Shown: positions 41,696 to 50,875, counted from the stretch's first letter. The stretch is DNA of 64,000 nucleotides from JBBQVS01 sp964657325 (GCA_964657325.1 CAZZVE010000002.1:41819-105818), one strand, 5' to 3'. Program-made: numbers and translations. The notes: a model not told the origin generated them from the sequence alone.

Positions 41696-42485
41696 ACTTT
41701 GTAACTCCTGACGGTATCCGTCTAGCATATCAAGTTGATGGACCCGACGATGCTCCAACGCTTGTTTTCGTCAACTCGATAGGCTCAAACCTCTCCATGT
41801 GGGATGCGCAGGTCGAACGTCTCAGTCATACTCTACGCATCGTGCGCTATGACACTCGTGGGCATGGAGCCTCCGATGCTCCTCCTGGTCCCTACACGCT
41901 TGACCAACTTGGTCACGATCTCCTCGCACTGCTCGACACATTGCGGATTGAACAAGCGAACATTTGTGGTCTCTCGCTTGGTGGCCTAACTGCATTGTGG
42001 CTTGCAATTGCCTACCCACATCGGGTCGCTCGTGCCGTGTTCGCCAATACTGCCGCGCGTATTGGAACAACGGAAAGTTGGGACGCACGTATCAAAGCCG
42101 TAAAAACGGGCGGTATGGCTGGAATACGCGATGCCGCTCTCGCCCGCTTCCTGAGCGAGAACTTTCGCCAGCAACACCCCGAAACGGCGCGACAAATTGG
42201 TGACATGATCGAGGCCACTAACCCTATGGGATATATTGGAGCGTGTGCTGCTCTACGTGATGCGGACCTGCGAGCAAGTATACAAGAAATACATGCACCA
42301 TCGCTCATTATAGGGGGAGCGTTGGACGAGTCTACACCACCATCGCAAGCTCGTGAACTTCATGCTGCTATTTCAGGGAGTCAACTTAAGATATTTGACG
42401 ACGTAGCGCACCTGTCTAATGTAGAACGCCCCGATGAGTTTAGTAATTATGTGTTGTCGTTTTTGAATAGGTCTTTTACAACATC
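41692..42485 (+). CDS. pcaD: 3-oxoadipate enol-lactonase, 3' end lost in the assembly gap
   Basis: About 264 residues are readable before the run of N, which is essentially the full family length, so the stop probably lies in the first bases of the gap. It is an alpha/beta hydrolase with FVNSIGSNLSMW (oxyanion region), nucleophile elbow G-L-S-L-G-G, and the catalytic His in VAHLSNVERP. It hydrolyses 3-oxoadipate enol-lactone to 3-oxoadipate. It overlaps pcaB by four bases. Confidence 0.88.
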
Positions 42486-42585
42486 NNNNNNNNNNNNNNN
42501 NNNNNNNNNNNNNNNNNNNNNNNNNNNNNNNNNNNNNNNNNNNNNNNNNNNNNNNNNNNNNNNNNNNNNNNNNNNNNNNNNNNNN
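42486..42585. other. Assembly gap, 100 N
   Basis: One hundred unknown bases, a scaffold-type placeholder of unknown true length. The right flank, 42588-42602, is the tail ATCTGGTCCCTACGA of a REP repeat found elsewhere in the window, so the missing sequence most likely contains a hairpin of that family. Confidence 0.95.
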
Positions 42586-42639
42586 ACATCTGGTCCCTAC
42601 GATGGGGTGAAACGGTAGTAACGAAATGAGGTTATGCAC

Positions 42640-43818
42640 ATGCGAACACAGGTTGGAATTATTGGGGCGGGTCCAGCAGGTCTACTCCTCTCGCTAATGC
42701 TTGCTAGAGAGGGCATCGACTCTATTGTGCTAGAGAGCCGTAGCAGGGAAGAGGTCGAGTCAACGATTCGCGCTGGTGTGCTTGAGCAGGGGACCGTCGA
42801 TCTGATGACGCAAATGGGAATTGATGAACGTATGAAGCGCGAAGGCTTTATACATCACGGCGTCGAGCTACGCTTTGATGGCTATGGTCATCGCATAGAC
42901 TTTCAAGAATTGACGAACGGAAAAACCATTACCGTCTATCCGCAGCATGAGGTTGTGAAGGACTGTATAGCGGCACGTCTCAAGCAAGGTGGGCAAATTC
43001 TTTTCAATGTCAAGGATGTTTCTTTACACGATGTCTCTTCACACCAGCCAAGTATACATCTCACCTACGAAAACGAGCGGGTGGAGGTGCAGTGCGATTT
43101 TATCGCAGGCTGTGATGGCTTTCATGGCGTATCGCGTTCGTCTATTCCGACAGCACTCCAAAAAGTGTTTTCGCGCACATATCCCTTTGGCTGGCTCGGT
43201 ATATTAATGCAGGCACCGCCGTCATGTCAAGAATTGATCTACGCCTATTCTGAAAGAGGCTTCGCGTTAGTCAGCACACGTTCGCCAGAACTGCAACGTA
43301 TGTATATTCAATGCGACCCACATGATGATATTGCGAACTGGTCCGATGACATGATTATAGATGAACTGCAAACGCGCTTGGTCACGCATGACAACTGGCA
43401 GTTACGTGTGGGACCAATCGTTCAGAAAAGCATCCTGGCAATGCGTAGTTTCGTCATCGAACCCATGCAATATGGCAGACTCTTTCTCGCGGGTGATGCC
43501 GCTCATATCGTGCCGCCAACAGGCGCGAAGGGCCTGAACCTGGCTGTCGCGGACATTCGTCACCTTGCCCATGCATTTACCGCATTTTATAAACAGAACC
43601 AGGAGCAGCTTTTAGAGGCATATTCAACGACGTGTTTACGACGCATCTGGCGTACAGAACACTTCTCCTGGTGGATGACCTCCATGCTACACCGCTTTCC
43701 CGATGATGACGCGTTCCAGCAACGTATGCAGCGTGCGCAACTCGAATACACCGTCAATTCGCGTGCATCAGCCACTACCCTCGCCGAAAACTATGTTGGG
43801 TTGCCCTTTGATTGGTAA
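42640..43818 (+). CDS. pobA: 4-hydroxybenzoate 3-monooxygenase
   Basis: 392 residues from ATG 42640, eight bases after TGAGG; this start gives MRTQVGIIGAGPAG, matching the known PobA N-terminus. ATG 42634 is only two bases from that site. The FAD motif GAGPAGLLL, the RAGVLEQGTVDL segment and the GDAAHIVPPTGAKGLNLA motif are diagnostic. It hydroxylates 4-hydroxybenzoate to protocatechuate, feeding PcaHG. It is on the same strand as the pca genes, past the gap. Confidence 0.93.
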   Translation: MRTQVGIIGAGPAGLLLSLMLAREGIDSIVLESRSREEVESTIRAGVLEQGTVDLMTQMGIDERMKREGFIHHGVELRFDGYGHRIDFQELTNGKTITVYPQHEVVKDCIAARLKQGGQILFNVKDVSLHDVSSHQPSIHLTYENERVEVQCDFIAGCDGFHGVSRSSIPTALQKVFSRTYPFGWLGILMQAPPSCQELIYAYSERGFALVSTRSPELQRMYIQCDPHDDIANWSDDMIIDELQTRLVTHDNWQLRVGPIVQKSILAMRSFVIEPMQYGRLFLAGDAAHIVPPTGAKGLNLAVADIRHLAHAFTAFYKQNQEQLLEAYSTTCLRRIWRTEHFSWWMTSMLHRFPDDDAFQQRMQRAQLEYTVNSRASATTLAENYVGLPFDW

Positions 43819-44053
43819 TCACAACCTGATGGTTTCGGCAATCAAACTGTCAGTAGGGTTAGCAGTTACTCTACTATTTTCTTTTTATATTTTGATGGCC
43901 TGGTAACATAAGAATGGAAAGTCTGTACACCGATCAGTTCATTGGAGTGAGTATAAAGTTCTACCTGTATCGGTTCTTCTATTATCTGCTCGGTGAGAAA
44001 CAGGACGAAAGCATTTTGTACTATGTCCTGAGAGCCTAATGGATAAAGACCCT

Positions 44054-45475
44054 CTACCGAAAGTTCAACAATGTACGCACAACTTTACGGTTGCTTGCAG
44101 CGGCATCGCTTTTTAAGTATGCCTCGAATGCCGTTTGCTGAAGGCCCGTTACCATTGTGGGATAGGCGTGAATGGTATTGTAGATGTCGTCAATCGTCAT
44201 GTTGTGCTGTATGGCAAGCGTCATCTCGCCGAGCATTTCGCCAGCGCGTAGACCGACGATGTGCGCACCTACAATCTCCTCTTTTTTGCCAACCAGGATA
44301 AGTTTGATGAAGCCCGATGTCTCATTTTCGGCTTGTGCGCGGTCAACATCGGCAAAGGGAAACACCTCTGTTCGTACATCCTTATACTGTTTTTCGGCCT
44401 GTTCGAGTGTGAGTCCGACGCGTGCAACCTCTGGCTCCGTGAAGGTACACCACGGCACAACACGATAATCTACTTTTTTCTTGCTGATAGGTACGAGTGC
44501 GTTGCGAACCGCGACACCTGCTTGATACGCGGCAACGTGCGTGAAGAGGTAGCCCCCGATGACATCACCAATCGCATAGATATTTGGAGCGGACGTTTGT
44601 AAGTGTTCGTCAACCTGAATACCCTTCGTGTTGTAGGTGACATTGGCAGCCTCAAGGTTCAGCCCCTCTATATTGGAGTGGCGACCCAAGGCAATCAAAA
44701 TTTGCTCGGCCTCAAACGTCCGCTGCTCATTCACTTGCTGAACCGTCACAACTTTTTTGTCGCCGTTGCGCTCAACCTTGAGCAGCGTAGCACCTGTGAC
44801 GAGCTGTATCCCTTCCGATGTGAGGACGTTCGCAAGTGTTGTGGAGGCGTCGGCGTCTTCTCTTGGCAGAACGCGTTCGGCACGCGTAATCAGCGTCACT
44901 TTTGAGCCGAGACGAGCGAACGACTGACCCATCTCGACACCGATAGGTCCACCACCAATAACGAGTAGTGATGCTGGCAGGTGTTCCAGGTCGAAGAGAT
45001 CGTTATTCGTATAATAGCCAGTCTCTTTCAGACCCTCTACGTCTGGCACCGCCGGACGCGAACCCGTTGCGATAAGCGTATTGCGGCTGGTGACTAGTTC
45101 GCCGTTCAAAAGAAGTTCTGTTGGAGATTGAAAGGTAACGTCGCCAAATTTGACCGTCACATTCTCTACATAAACCTTCTCCGCCTCGCCAACGCGCCCG
45201 ATGACTCCCTGGACATACTTGCTCACCTTCGCCATATCCACACCTAAAGAAGCGGGCGTCAGGCCAATACTCATCGCTTCTTGCGCCTGTCGAACGATAC
45301 GTGCGACGTGAATCAAGCTTTTGCTTGGTACGCACCCATAATGTAGACAATCCCCGCCGAGTTCTTGCTTGTCTACAAGTAAGACCTTTGCCCCCAATGA
45401 TGCCGCGATGCGTGCAGCGGTCAATCCACCCGATCCACCCCCGATAATGGTCATATCATATTGTGTATGTGCCAT
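44054..45475 (-). CDS. Pyridine nucleotide-disulfide oxidoreductase, dihydrolipoyl dehydrogenase/MerA-like
   Basis: 473 residues from ATG 45475 (AAGGGAG ahead). It shows the FAD motif IIGGGSGGLTAARIA, the redox-active pair in GGDCLHYGCVPSK, the NAD motif VIGGGPIGVEMG, and the C-terminal HAYPTMVTGLQQ in place of the HAHPTLSE of true lipoamide dehydrogenases. That pattern is closer to MerA-like disulfide reductases, but the C-terminal vicinal cysteines of mercuric reductase are missing, so a thiol or quinone substrate is possible. It is divergent from zwf. Confidence 0.85.
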   Translation of the reverse strand: MAHTQYDMTIIGGGSGGLTAARIAASLGAKVLLVDKQELGGDCLHYGCVPSKSLIHVARIVRQAQEAMSIGLTPASLGVDMAKVSKYVQGVIGRVGEAEKVYVENVTVKFGDVTFQSPTELLLNGELVTSRNTLIATGSRPAVPDVEGLKETGYYTNNDLFDLEHLPASLLVIGGGPIGVEMGQSFARLGSKVTLITRAERVLPREDADASTTLANVLTSEGIQLVTGATLLKVERNGDKKVVTVQQVNEQRTFEAEQILIALGRHSNIEGLNLEAANVTYNTKGIQVDEHLQTSAPNIYAIGDVIGGYLFTHVAAYQAGVAVRNALVPISKKKVDYRVVPWCTFTEPEVARVGLTLEQAEKQYKDVRTEVFPFADVDRAQAENETSGFIKLILVGKKEEIVGAHIVGLRAGEMLGEMTLAIQHNMTIDDIYNTIHAYPTMVTGLQQTAFEAYLKSDAAASNRKVVRTLLNFR

Positions 45476-45505
45476 GCGTGTTCTCCCTTTATATGCTAAA
45501 GAGGG

Positions 45506-45590
45506 TGTGCTAAAGCAGACCCGTACAGGACTTCCATTTTTCTTCGGCAAGCACTCATCGCTAGCTCCCGTACGGGTCTGCTTTAGCACA
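45506..45590. repeat. Hairpin repeat with 21-bp arms (GTGCTAAAGCAGACCC family)
   Basis: Arms 45506-45526 and 45570-45590 are exact complements around a 43-base loop. A related copy with GGGTCTGCTTTAGCACA lies at 59951-59967. It sits in the divergent region between the disulfide reductase and zwf. Confidence 0.65.
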
Positions 45591-45619
45591 TCCTATAGTC
45601 GCGGAATTGTAAGGTGTGT

Positions 45620-45646
45620 ATATCGTACAAATATATTGTACGATAT
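45620..45646. promoter_or_regulatory. AT-rich perfect palindrome upstream of zwf
   Basis: ATATCGTACAA (45620-45630) and TTGTACGATAT (45636-45646) flank ATATA. It lies about 90 bases before the zwf start and is not GC-rich, so a dimeric repressor site is more likely than a terminator. It could also control the divergent reductase. Confidence 0.5.
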
Positions 45647-45735
45647 GTCTGCATTACAAAGGACAGGTTATACGAAATGGGGTTGTGTTCCGTGTACTTA
45701 GTAGAAACTGTAACAATCTACACAGGAGAAGTTTT

Positions 45736-47313
45736 ATGACACAAGGCGTTCAAGTCGCAAATACGCTTAAGCAGCACGCAATATGGCAAGAAGGCCACAC
45801 ACCAGAGCCATGTGCCATTGTCATTTTCGGTGCAACAGGCGATCTTGCGCAACGGAAATTACTACCGACACTCGCGCACCTTATGCACGACCATCCACTG
45901 AAAGAAGGCTTTTGTATCGTCGCATATGCGCGTAAGCCTTTTAATGATGAACAGTGGCGGGCGATGGCTCTTGAGTCGATCAATAAGTACATGCCGGAAG
46001 ACGACAGGCTTGACGGTGACGCACAACAGGCGTTCGCCAAAAAGCTCTTTTATTGTCAAGGCAATCTGGACGAGGACGAAGGCTATCATAAGTTGTCCGA
46101 TCTCCTTGATACATTAGATAAAGAGCAGGATACACAAGGGAATCGCATCTTTTACTTGTCCACTCCTCCTGAAATGGACCCAACCATTATTGGACACTTG
46201 GGACAGGCTGGCCTTGCACAACCTGAATGGCAGCAGGGTCAGAATGCGCACGGATGGACGCGTATCATTATCGAAAAGCCATTTGGACATGATCTTGCTT
46301 CTGCCAAAGAGTTGAACGAAGACATTGGCAAGTCATTCCGCGAAGACCAAATCTTCCGCATTGACCACTACATGGGGAAAGAAACAGTACAGAATATTCT
46401 CGCCTTCCGCTTCGCCAATAGCATTTTTGAGCCACTCTGGAACCGAAACTATATCGATCACGTGCAAATTCTCGTTGCCGAGAGCCTGAGCATAGGGTCG
46501 CGCTCCGAGTATTATGAGTCAGAGGGTGCTATTCGTGACATGGTACAGAACCATATCATGCAAGTTCTGTGCCTCACTTGTATGGAGGCACCTGGGGCAT
46601 TCGACGCCGACTCCATTCGCAACGAGAAAGTGAAACTTGTGCAGGCTATTCCACTGCTGACACCAGAGCAGGTGGAACAGGACACAGTGCGTGGGCAATA
46701 CACAGCTGGTGTGACTGATGGCAAGCCAACCGTTGGCTACCGTGAAGAACAAGGCGTCAGCCCAAACTCAAATACAGAAACCTTTGTAGCCTTGAAATTG
46801 TTCATTGAGAATTGGCGTTGGTCGGAAGTTCCCTTCTACATTCGTACTGGTAAGTGTCTGCCTTCGCGTAGCACGGAGGTCACAGTTCAGTTCAAACGGG
46901 TGCCGCATCAACTGTACACGCCAGAGGATACAAAGGGGCTTGTGCCGAACCGCTTGACCATTCGTATTCAGCCGGACGATGGTATCTCATTAAAGTTTGC
47001 GGCGAAGATCCCTGGAGCAGCACGACACCTTGCCTCCGTTGATATGAACTTTTCGTATAAGACCGCATTTGGTATTGAGTCACCAGAAGCATACGAGCGT
47101 CTGATTGCTGATTGTATACTTGGCGATTCAACACTCTTCATTCGCCGTGACGAGATTGAGGCATCCTGGCGCGTGATCGATAGTATCACCAAAGTGTGGG
47201 AAAAGATGGAGAAACCACAGATACATCCATATGTCGCTGGCACTTGGGGACCAAAAGAGGTGGATGAGTTGATCCAAAAAGATGGGCGTGAATGGGATAA
47301 TCCCTCTAAGTAG
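45736..47313 (+). CDS. zwf: Glucose-6-phosphate 1-dehydrogenase
   Basis: 525 residues from ATG 45736, with AGGAGA eight bases ahead. The coenzyme-binding GATGDLAQRKLLPTL, the substrate signature RIDHYMGKE and the WEPxWN-like FEPLWNRNYIDH segment are clear. It oxidises glucose 6-phosphate to 6-phosphogluconolactone with NADP, the entry to the pentose phosphate route. The N-terminal 35 residues before the Rossmann domain are somewhat longer than usual. It has a palindromic operator candidate upstream. Confidence 0.95.
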   Translation: MTQGVQVANTLKQHAIWQEGHTPEPCAIVIFGATGDLAQRKLLPTLAHLMHDHPLKEGFCIVAYARKPFNDEQWRAMALESINKYMPEDDRLDGDAQQAFAKKLFYCQGNLDEDEGYHKLSDLLDTLDKEQDTQGNRIFYLSTPPEMDPTIIGHLGQAGLAQPEWQQGQNAHGWTRIIIEKPFGHDLASAKELNEDIGKSFREDQIFRIDHYMGKETVQNILAFRFANSIFEPLWNRNYIDHVQILVAESLSIGSRSEYYESEGAIRDMVQNHIMQVLCLTCMEAPGAFDADSIRNEKVKLVQAIPLLTPEQVEQDTVRGQYTAGVTDGKPTVGYREEQGVSPNSNTETFVALKLFIENWRWSEVPFYIRTGKCLPSRSTEVTVQFKRVPHQLYTPEDTKGLVPNRLTIRIQPDDGISLKFAAKIPGAARHLASVDMNFSYKTAFGIESPEAYERLIADCILGDSTLFIRRDEIEASWRVIDSITKVWEKMEKPQIHPYVAGTWGPKEVDELIQKDGREWDNPSK

Positions 47314-47350
47314 AGACCTATAGATAGTCAGTATTGCAAAGTACATCGTT

Positions 47351-47379
47351 GGCATGACAGGGGCAAGCTCTGTCATGCC
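47351..47379. repeat. Short hairpin related to the 38215 repeat
   Basis: GGCATGACAG pairs with CTGTCATGCC around nine bases. The core ATGACAGGGGCAAGC is shared with the long hairpin at 38215-38315. It follows the zwf stop. Confidence 0.6.
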
Positions 47380-47396
47380 GACTGACCTCTAAATAA

Positions 47397-47457
47397 TTGA
47401 TAGAATAACGAGCGCGGCCACATCCANNNNNNNNNNCCGCGCTCGTTATTCTATCAA
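47397..47457. repeat. Perfect 21-bp inverted repeat interrupted by a 10-N gap
   Basis: Arms 47397-47417 and 47437-47457 are exact complements. The loop contains CCACATCCA and the run of ten N at 47427-47436. It lies between zwf and the convergent csbD, so it could act as a bidirectional terminator. The gap itself probably reflects the hairpin. Confidence 0.7.
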
Positions 47458-47465
47458 TAAAGGGA

Positions 47466-47690
47466 CTACTTCTTGTCTGGATCGAGTGCGCTGTCTACCT
47501 TCTGCTCTGCATTACCGAGTGTAGACTTCACTGTGCCGCCGACTTGTTTGGCATCGCCCTTGCTTTCAAGCTCGGTGTTGCCAGTAGCCTGACCAGCCTT
47601 TTGCTGTACTTTGCCAACTGCCTGGTCCAGTTTACCTTTGAGGGTATCTTCTTGTCCCTGCGTGCCTAAGTCTTTATTATCGTCAGCCAT
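47466..47690 (-). CDS. CsbD family stress-response protein
   Basis: 74 residues, strongly charged and rich in Lys, Asp, Gln and Gly. The CsbD pattern is visible in DTLKGKLDQAVGKVQQKAGQ and ELESKGDAKQVGGTVKSTLG. CsbD proteins are small hydrophilic proteins induced by general stress and of unknown mechanism. AAGGAG lies before the ATG. It is a single gene. Confidence 0.88.
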   Translation of the reverse strand: MADDNKDLGTQGQEDTLKGKLDQAVGKVQQKAGQATGNTELESKGDAKQVGGTVKSTLGNAEQKVDSALDPDKK

Positions 47691-47844
47691 TGTAAGAGTC
47701 TCCTTTTCTGGTGTCTCTAGTTACTATAACGGAACGTCTTCGTCCCTTCTCTATGTAATACTCTGGTACAACGTGAAACGTATACAAACAGGCAGCGTTT
47801 ACGTGTGTTAAACGACAAAAAGCGTACATAGTAACTCGTCCACC

Positions 47845-47872
47845 GTAGGGACGCGATAAATCTGGTCCCTAC
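47845..47872. repeat. Short REP hairpin (GTAGGGAC family)
   Basis: GTAGGGAC (47845-47852) pairs with GTCCCTAC (47865-47872); between them is GCGATAAATCTG. It is a collapsed single copy of the composite repeat seen at 54985 and 61527. It lies just after the pepF stop. Confidence 0.7.
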
Positions 47873-47898
47873 GAAGGTGGTCATTTAGGAGAAACAAA

Positions 47899-49698
47899 TT
47901 ATTCTCCTAATAATTGTTCCATCTGTGTCAGGCGCGACTCAAAAAGCTGGAACGCCTGGCGCACAGGCTCAGGGGAAGCCATATCGACGCCTGCCTTCTT
48001 GAGCAGTTCGATACTGTAGTCAGACGAGCCAGAACTCAGAAAACTCAGGTAGCGTTCGACGGCAGGCTGCCCTTCCTGCAATATCTGCTGTGCCAGCGCG
48101 GAGGATGCCGAGATGCCTGTTGCATATTGATACACATAGAAGTTGTAGTAGAAATGTGGAATACGTCCCCATTCTATGCCAATCAGATCATCAATGATGG
48201 TTTCGGCACCGTAATACGTCTGATTCAATGCCATATATTTCTCGCTAAGCACATCAGCCGTGAGCGACTCACCTTCCTCGGCAAGCTGATGTATCAACTG
48301 CTCATATTCCGCGAACATCGTCTGACGGAACAATGTGCCACGAAAATCCTCTAATGAAGAATTGAGAAGCGCGATTTTCGTCGCTTTGTCCATCGTGTTG
48401 TTCAGCAGGTAGTTGGTAAGCAGTTCTTCGTTTAGCGTTGACGCAACCTCGGCGACAAAGATGGTATAGTCACCATACTGGTAGGGCTGATGTGTACGCG
48501 TGAAGTACGAATGCATCGAATGTCCCAACTCATGGGCAAGTGTGTACATACTGTCGCGCTTATTTTGGAAGTTGAGCAGAATAAACGGCTGTGTCGCATA
48601 TGCACCACCACTGTATGCACCACCACGCTTATTTGGTGTCTCAAACACGTCAATCCAACGTTGTGAAAAGCCCTTCTTGAGTATGCTGCTATAGTTTTCA
48701 CCGAGAGGAGCCAGGGCTGCTATAACCGTATCGCGTGCTTGCTCATAGGTCATTTCGTCGGTTGTCTCCTCTACAATCGGCACATAGAGGTCGTACAAGT
48801 GCATCTCGTCAAGCTTAAGGATACGTTTCCGCAGCTTCATATAGCGATTAAGCAGGGGAATATGCTCGTGTACCGTCTCGACGAGGTTGTCATACACACT
48901 CACAGGTATATTGTTGCTAGCCAGGGCACGTTCACGGCATGTTGCATAATTGTGTTGCCGCGTGTAAAAGAGGTCTGTTTTGACCTGCCCTGACAACGTT
49001 GCTGCTAATGTGTTGCGCTGCTTGAGGAATGTCTCATGCATCCCTTCAAACGCATTCTTACGCACAGCGCGATCCGCACTACGAATGAAGGTCAGGTAGT
49101 TGCCTTTCGTTAACTCAACCTCTTTGCCTTCTTCATTTGTGATGTTAGGAAGTTTGAGGTCGGCGTTGTCGATCATCGAGAACACAGCATCGGGAGTGTC
49201 AGCGACCTCGCCAACAGCGGCAAGAACGGCCTCTACCTCGGCAGAGCGTACGTGCCCACGCTTGCGGTTGAGGTCATCGAGCTGTCGCTGGTAGAGTGCC
49301 AGTCCTGGTGTTTCTTGTATGAACCGATTCAATGTTTCTTGTGGCAAGGCGAGAATTTCTGGCTCGATAAATGAGACCGCGGTGGTGGCACGCACGACCA
49401 GTTGCATCGCACGGTCTGCCATCGCCTGATACTTCCCGTTCGTGGTGTCTTCGTCTCGACGCATCGACGTGTACACGTACACTTTCTCAAGGAGAAGCGA
49501 CATGTCATCGCGCTTTTGCAACACAGTGAGTAGGGCTTGCCCACTCTGTGCCAGTGTGCCTTGCAGTGCTTCTAGTTCTGGTAAACTCTGTTGTATCGCT
49601 TGAAAATCATGCTCCCACGCATCGTCGTTCGCAAAAATGCTTTCAAGGTTCCAGGTATATTCTAGCGAGATTTCTTGTCTCTTCTGTAATGTTTGCAA
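47899..49698 (-). CDS. pepF: Oligoendopeptidase F
   Basis: 599 residues of the M3 metallopeptidase family. The zinc motif H-E-L-G-H (in TLAHELGHSMHSYF, about residue 388) is intact, as is the third ligand region. It cleaves short oligopeptides in the cytoplasm; there is no signal peptide. It starts 27 bases after the glycosyltransferase gene on the same strand, so co-transcription is possible, though no functional link is obvious. Confidence 0.94.
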   Translation of the reverse strand: MQTLQKRQEISLEYTWNLESIFANDDAWEHDFQAIQQSLPELEALQGTLAQSGQALLTVLQKRDDMSLLLEKVYVYTSMRRDEDTTNGKYQAMADRAMQLVVRATTAVSFIEPEILALPQETLNRFIQETPGLALYQRQLDDLNRKRGHVRSAEVEAVLAAVGEVADTPDAVFSMIDNADLKLPNITNEEGKEVELTKGNYLTFIRSADRAVRKNAFEGMHETFLKQRNTLAATLSGQVKTDLFYTRQHNYATCRERALASNNIPVSVYDNLVETVHEHIPLLNRYMKLRKRILKLDEMHLYDLYVPIVEETTDEMTYEQARDTVIAALAPLGENYSSILKKGFSQRWIDVFETPNKRGGAYSGGAYATQPFILLNFQNKRDSMYTLAHELGHSMHSYFTRTHQPYQYGDYTIFVAEVASTLNEELLTNYLLNNTMDKATKIALLNSSLEDFRGTLFRQTMFAEYEQLIHQLAEEGESLTADVLSEKYMALNQTYYGAETIIDDLIGIEWGRIPHFYYNFYVYQYATGISASSALAQQILQEGQPAVERYLSFLSSGSSDYSIELLKKAGVDMASPEPVRQAFQLFESRLTQMEQLLGE

Positions 49699-49725
49699 GA
49701 GTAAATGCTACCTTTCCGAGGTTAC

Positions 49726-50694
49726 TTATTCTTCGTCTTCGTCATCATCTTCTGCGGGAAGCAGGTCTTCACGCTCGCCCCACTTTTCTCTAAAACGGTA
49801 GAAGTTTCGTTTGTTCAGACGTGTCCGTTCGGCGTCGGACAATTTAGCATCTGGCACAGTGGCATGACGAGTAACGGGCAAATCGGGTGTGACGACAAGC
49901 GTGGTCCCCAAATCGCGTACAGTAAAGTTGAAATCGACATCCATATAATACGGAAATCTATAGCGTTCGTCAAACAACCCTGCCTCCTTCAGCAGGACGC
50001 GCCGAAACGCCATACACAGCGTGTCGATAACATCGACCTCTGCATCCTCGCTCTCCTCAAAATTACGCAAGTCGTCGGTGTGTAAACCATGCAGCCCTGT
50101 AATACCAACACTACCATTCTCTAGCGTCTGCATGAGTGGAGTGAAGATATCGCCAGTGAGTTCGACACTTGTGTCCAAGAGAAGAATATAACGGCCCCGA
50201 CTCTGCTTCAGACCGACGTTACGCGCCTCAGCCTCGCCCATCATACGCGTGATGTGCAACACACGAAGACGTGGCTCCTGATATCTATATGCCTCTGCCC
50301 ACAGGTCTATACCGTCCTGCGATGCATTGTCTATCAGCACAATCTCAATATCCATCGTATCGGCGAAACGCAGCACGCTCTCAACACAGCGCACCGTCTG
50401 CTCGTAATTGTTACGCGAGAGGATATTGACCGAAAACGTGCAGCGATCTGGCTCATCGAGCAGTGATGGCAATTGGCGGGCCATACGATAGACCTGTCCA
50501 TCAACCTCAACCCCTGGTAAGATTACAAGGTGCGCGCCACGTGGATTGTCTTTAATCGCATAGCCAGCTGACTCGATTTGCTGTTTCAACGCATCGGCAC
50601 GATCATATTGCCCCTTTCGGCGCAAAAGGTCTCGCTCATGCGAAAGGGCGAGTATCTCTTCTGGGATACTATGGCGAAATGAATGTGTAGTCAT
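49726..50694 (-). CDS. GT2-type glycosyltransferase with a CysRS-like N-terminal hairpin
   Basis: 322 residues. Residues ~12-55 (ILALSHERDLLRRKGQYD, RADALKQQIESAGYAIKDN) look like the helical C-terminal domain of cysteinyl-tRNA synthetase, which contacts the tRNA anticodon stem. From ~85 the protein is a GT-A fold family 2 glycosyltransferase: SVNILSRNNYEQT, VLIDNASQDG, GEAEARNVGLKQSRGRYILLLDTSVEL. The usual DxD is not clear; D-T-S takes its place. The C-terminus is very acidic (AEDDDEDEE). The sugar donor and acceptor are unknown, and the tRNA-like part is only a resemblance. Confidence 0.75.
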   Translation of the reverse strand: MTTHSFRHSIPEEILALSHERDLLRRKGQYDRADALKQQIESAGYAIKDNPRGAHLVILPGVEVDGQVYRMARQLPSLLDEPDRCTFSVNILSRNNYEQTVRCVESVLRFADTMDIEIVLIDNASQDGIDLWAEAYRYQEPRLRVLHITRMMGEAEARNVGLKQSRGRYILLLDTSVELTGDIFTPLMQTLENGSVGITGLHGLHTDDLRNFEESEDAEVDVIDTLCMAFRRVLLKEAGLFDERYRFPYYMDVDFNFTVRDLGTTLVVTPDLPVTRHATVPDAKLSDAERTRLNKRNFYRFREKWGEREDLLPAEDDDEDEE

Positions 50695-50733
50695 GTAATA
50701 TATCTATCCTCCCTGCTACGAATATCGTCTACG

Positions 50734-50854
50734 GTAGGGACCGATTTATCGCGTCCTGGGGGTGGGGTGGAGGGGCAACGTGTCGGCAACCGATTCGTTT
50801 TCCCCAACGTGTTTCCCCCCAACCCCACCCAGGACGCGATAAATCGGTCCCTAC
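50734..50854. repeat. Long REP hairpin (GTAGGGAC family) with GC-rich inner stem
   Basis: The outer arms, starting GTAGGGACCGATTTATCGCG at 50734 and ending with its complement at 50854, continue into G-rich (50757-50776) and C-rich (50815-50830) tracts that extend the pairing with a few mismatches. It lies between ggt and the glycosyltransferase gene. Confidence 0.75.
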
Positions 50855-50875
50855 GACATTTCTATATTATCGCTG

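Noticed and set aside
43819..44053. Small gene between pobA and the disulfide reductase
   Set aside because: No frame has a ribosome site or recognisable composition; I see nothing in this gap.
44054..45475. Mercuric reductase or lipoamide dehydrogenase proper
   Set aside because: It lacks the C-terminal cysteine pair of MerA and the HAHPTLSE motif of lipoamide dehydrogenase, and no mer or 2-oxoacid dehydrogenase genes are near.
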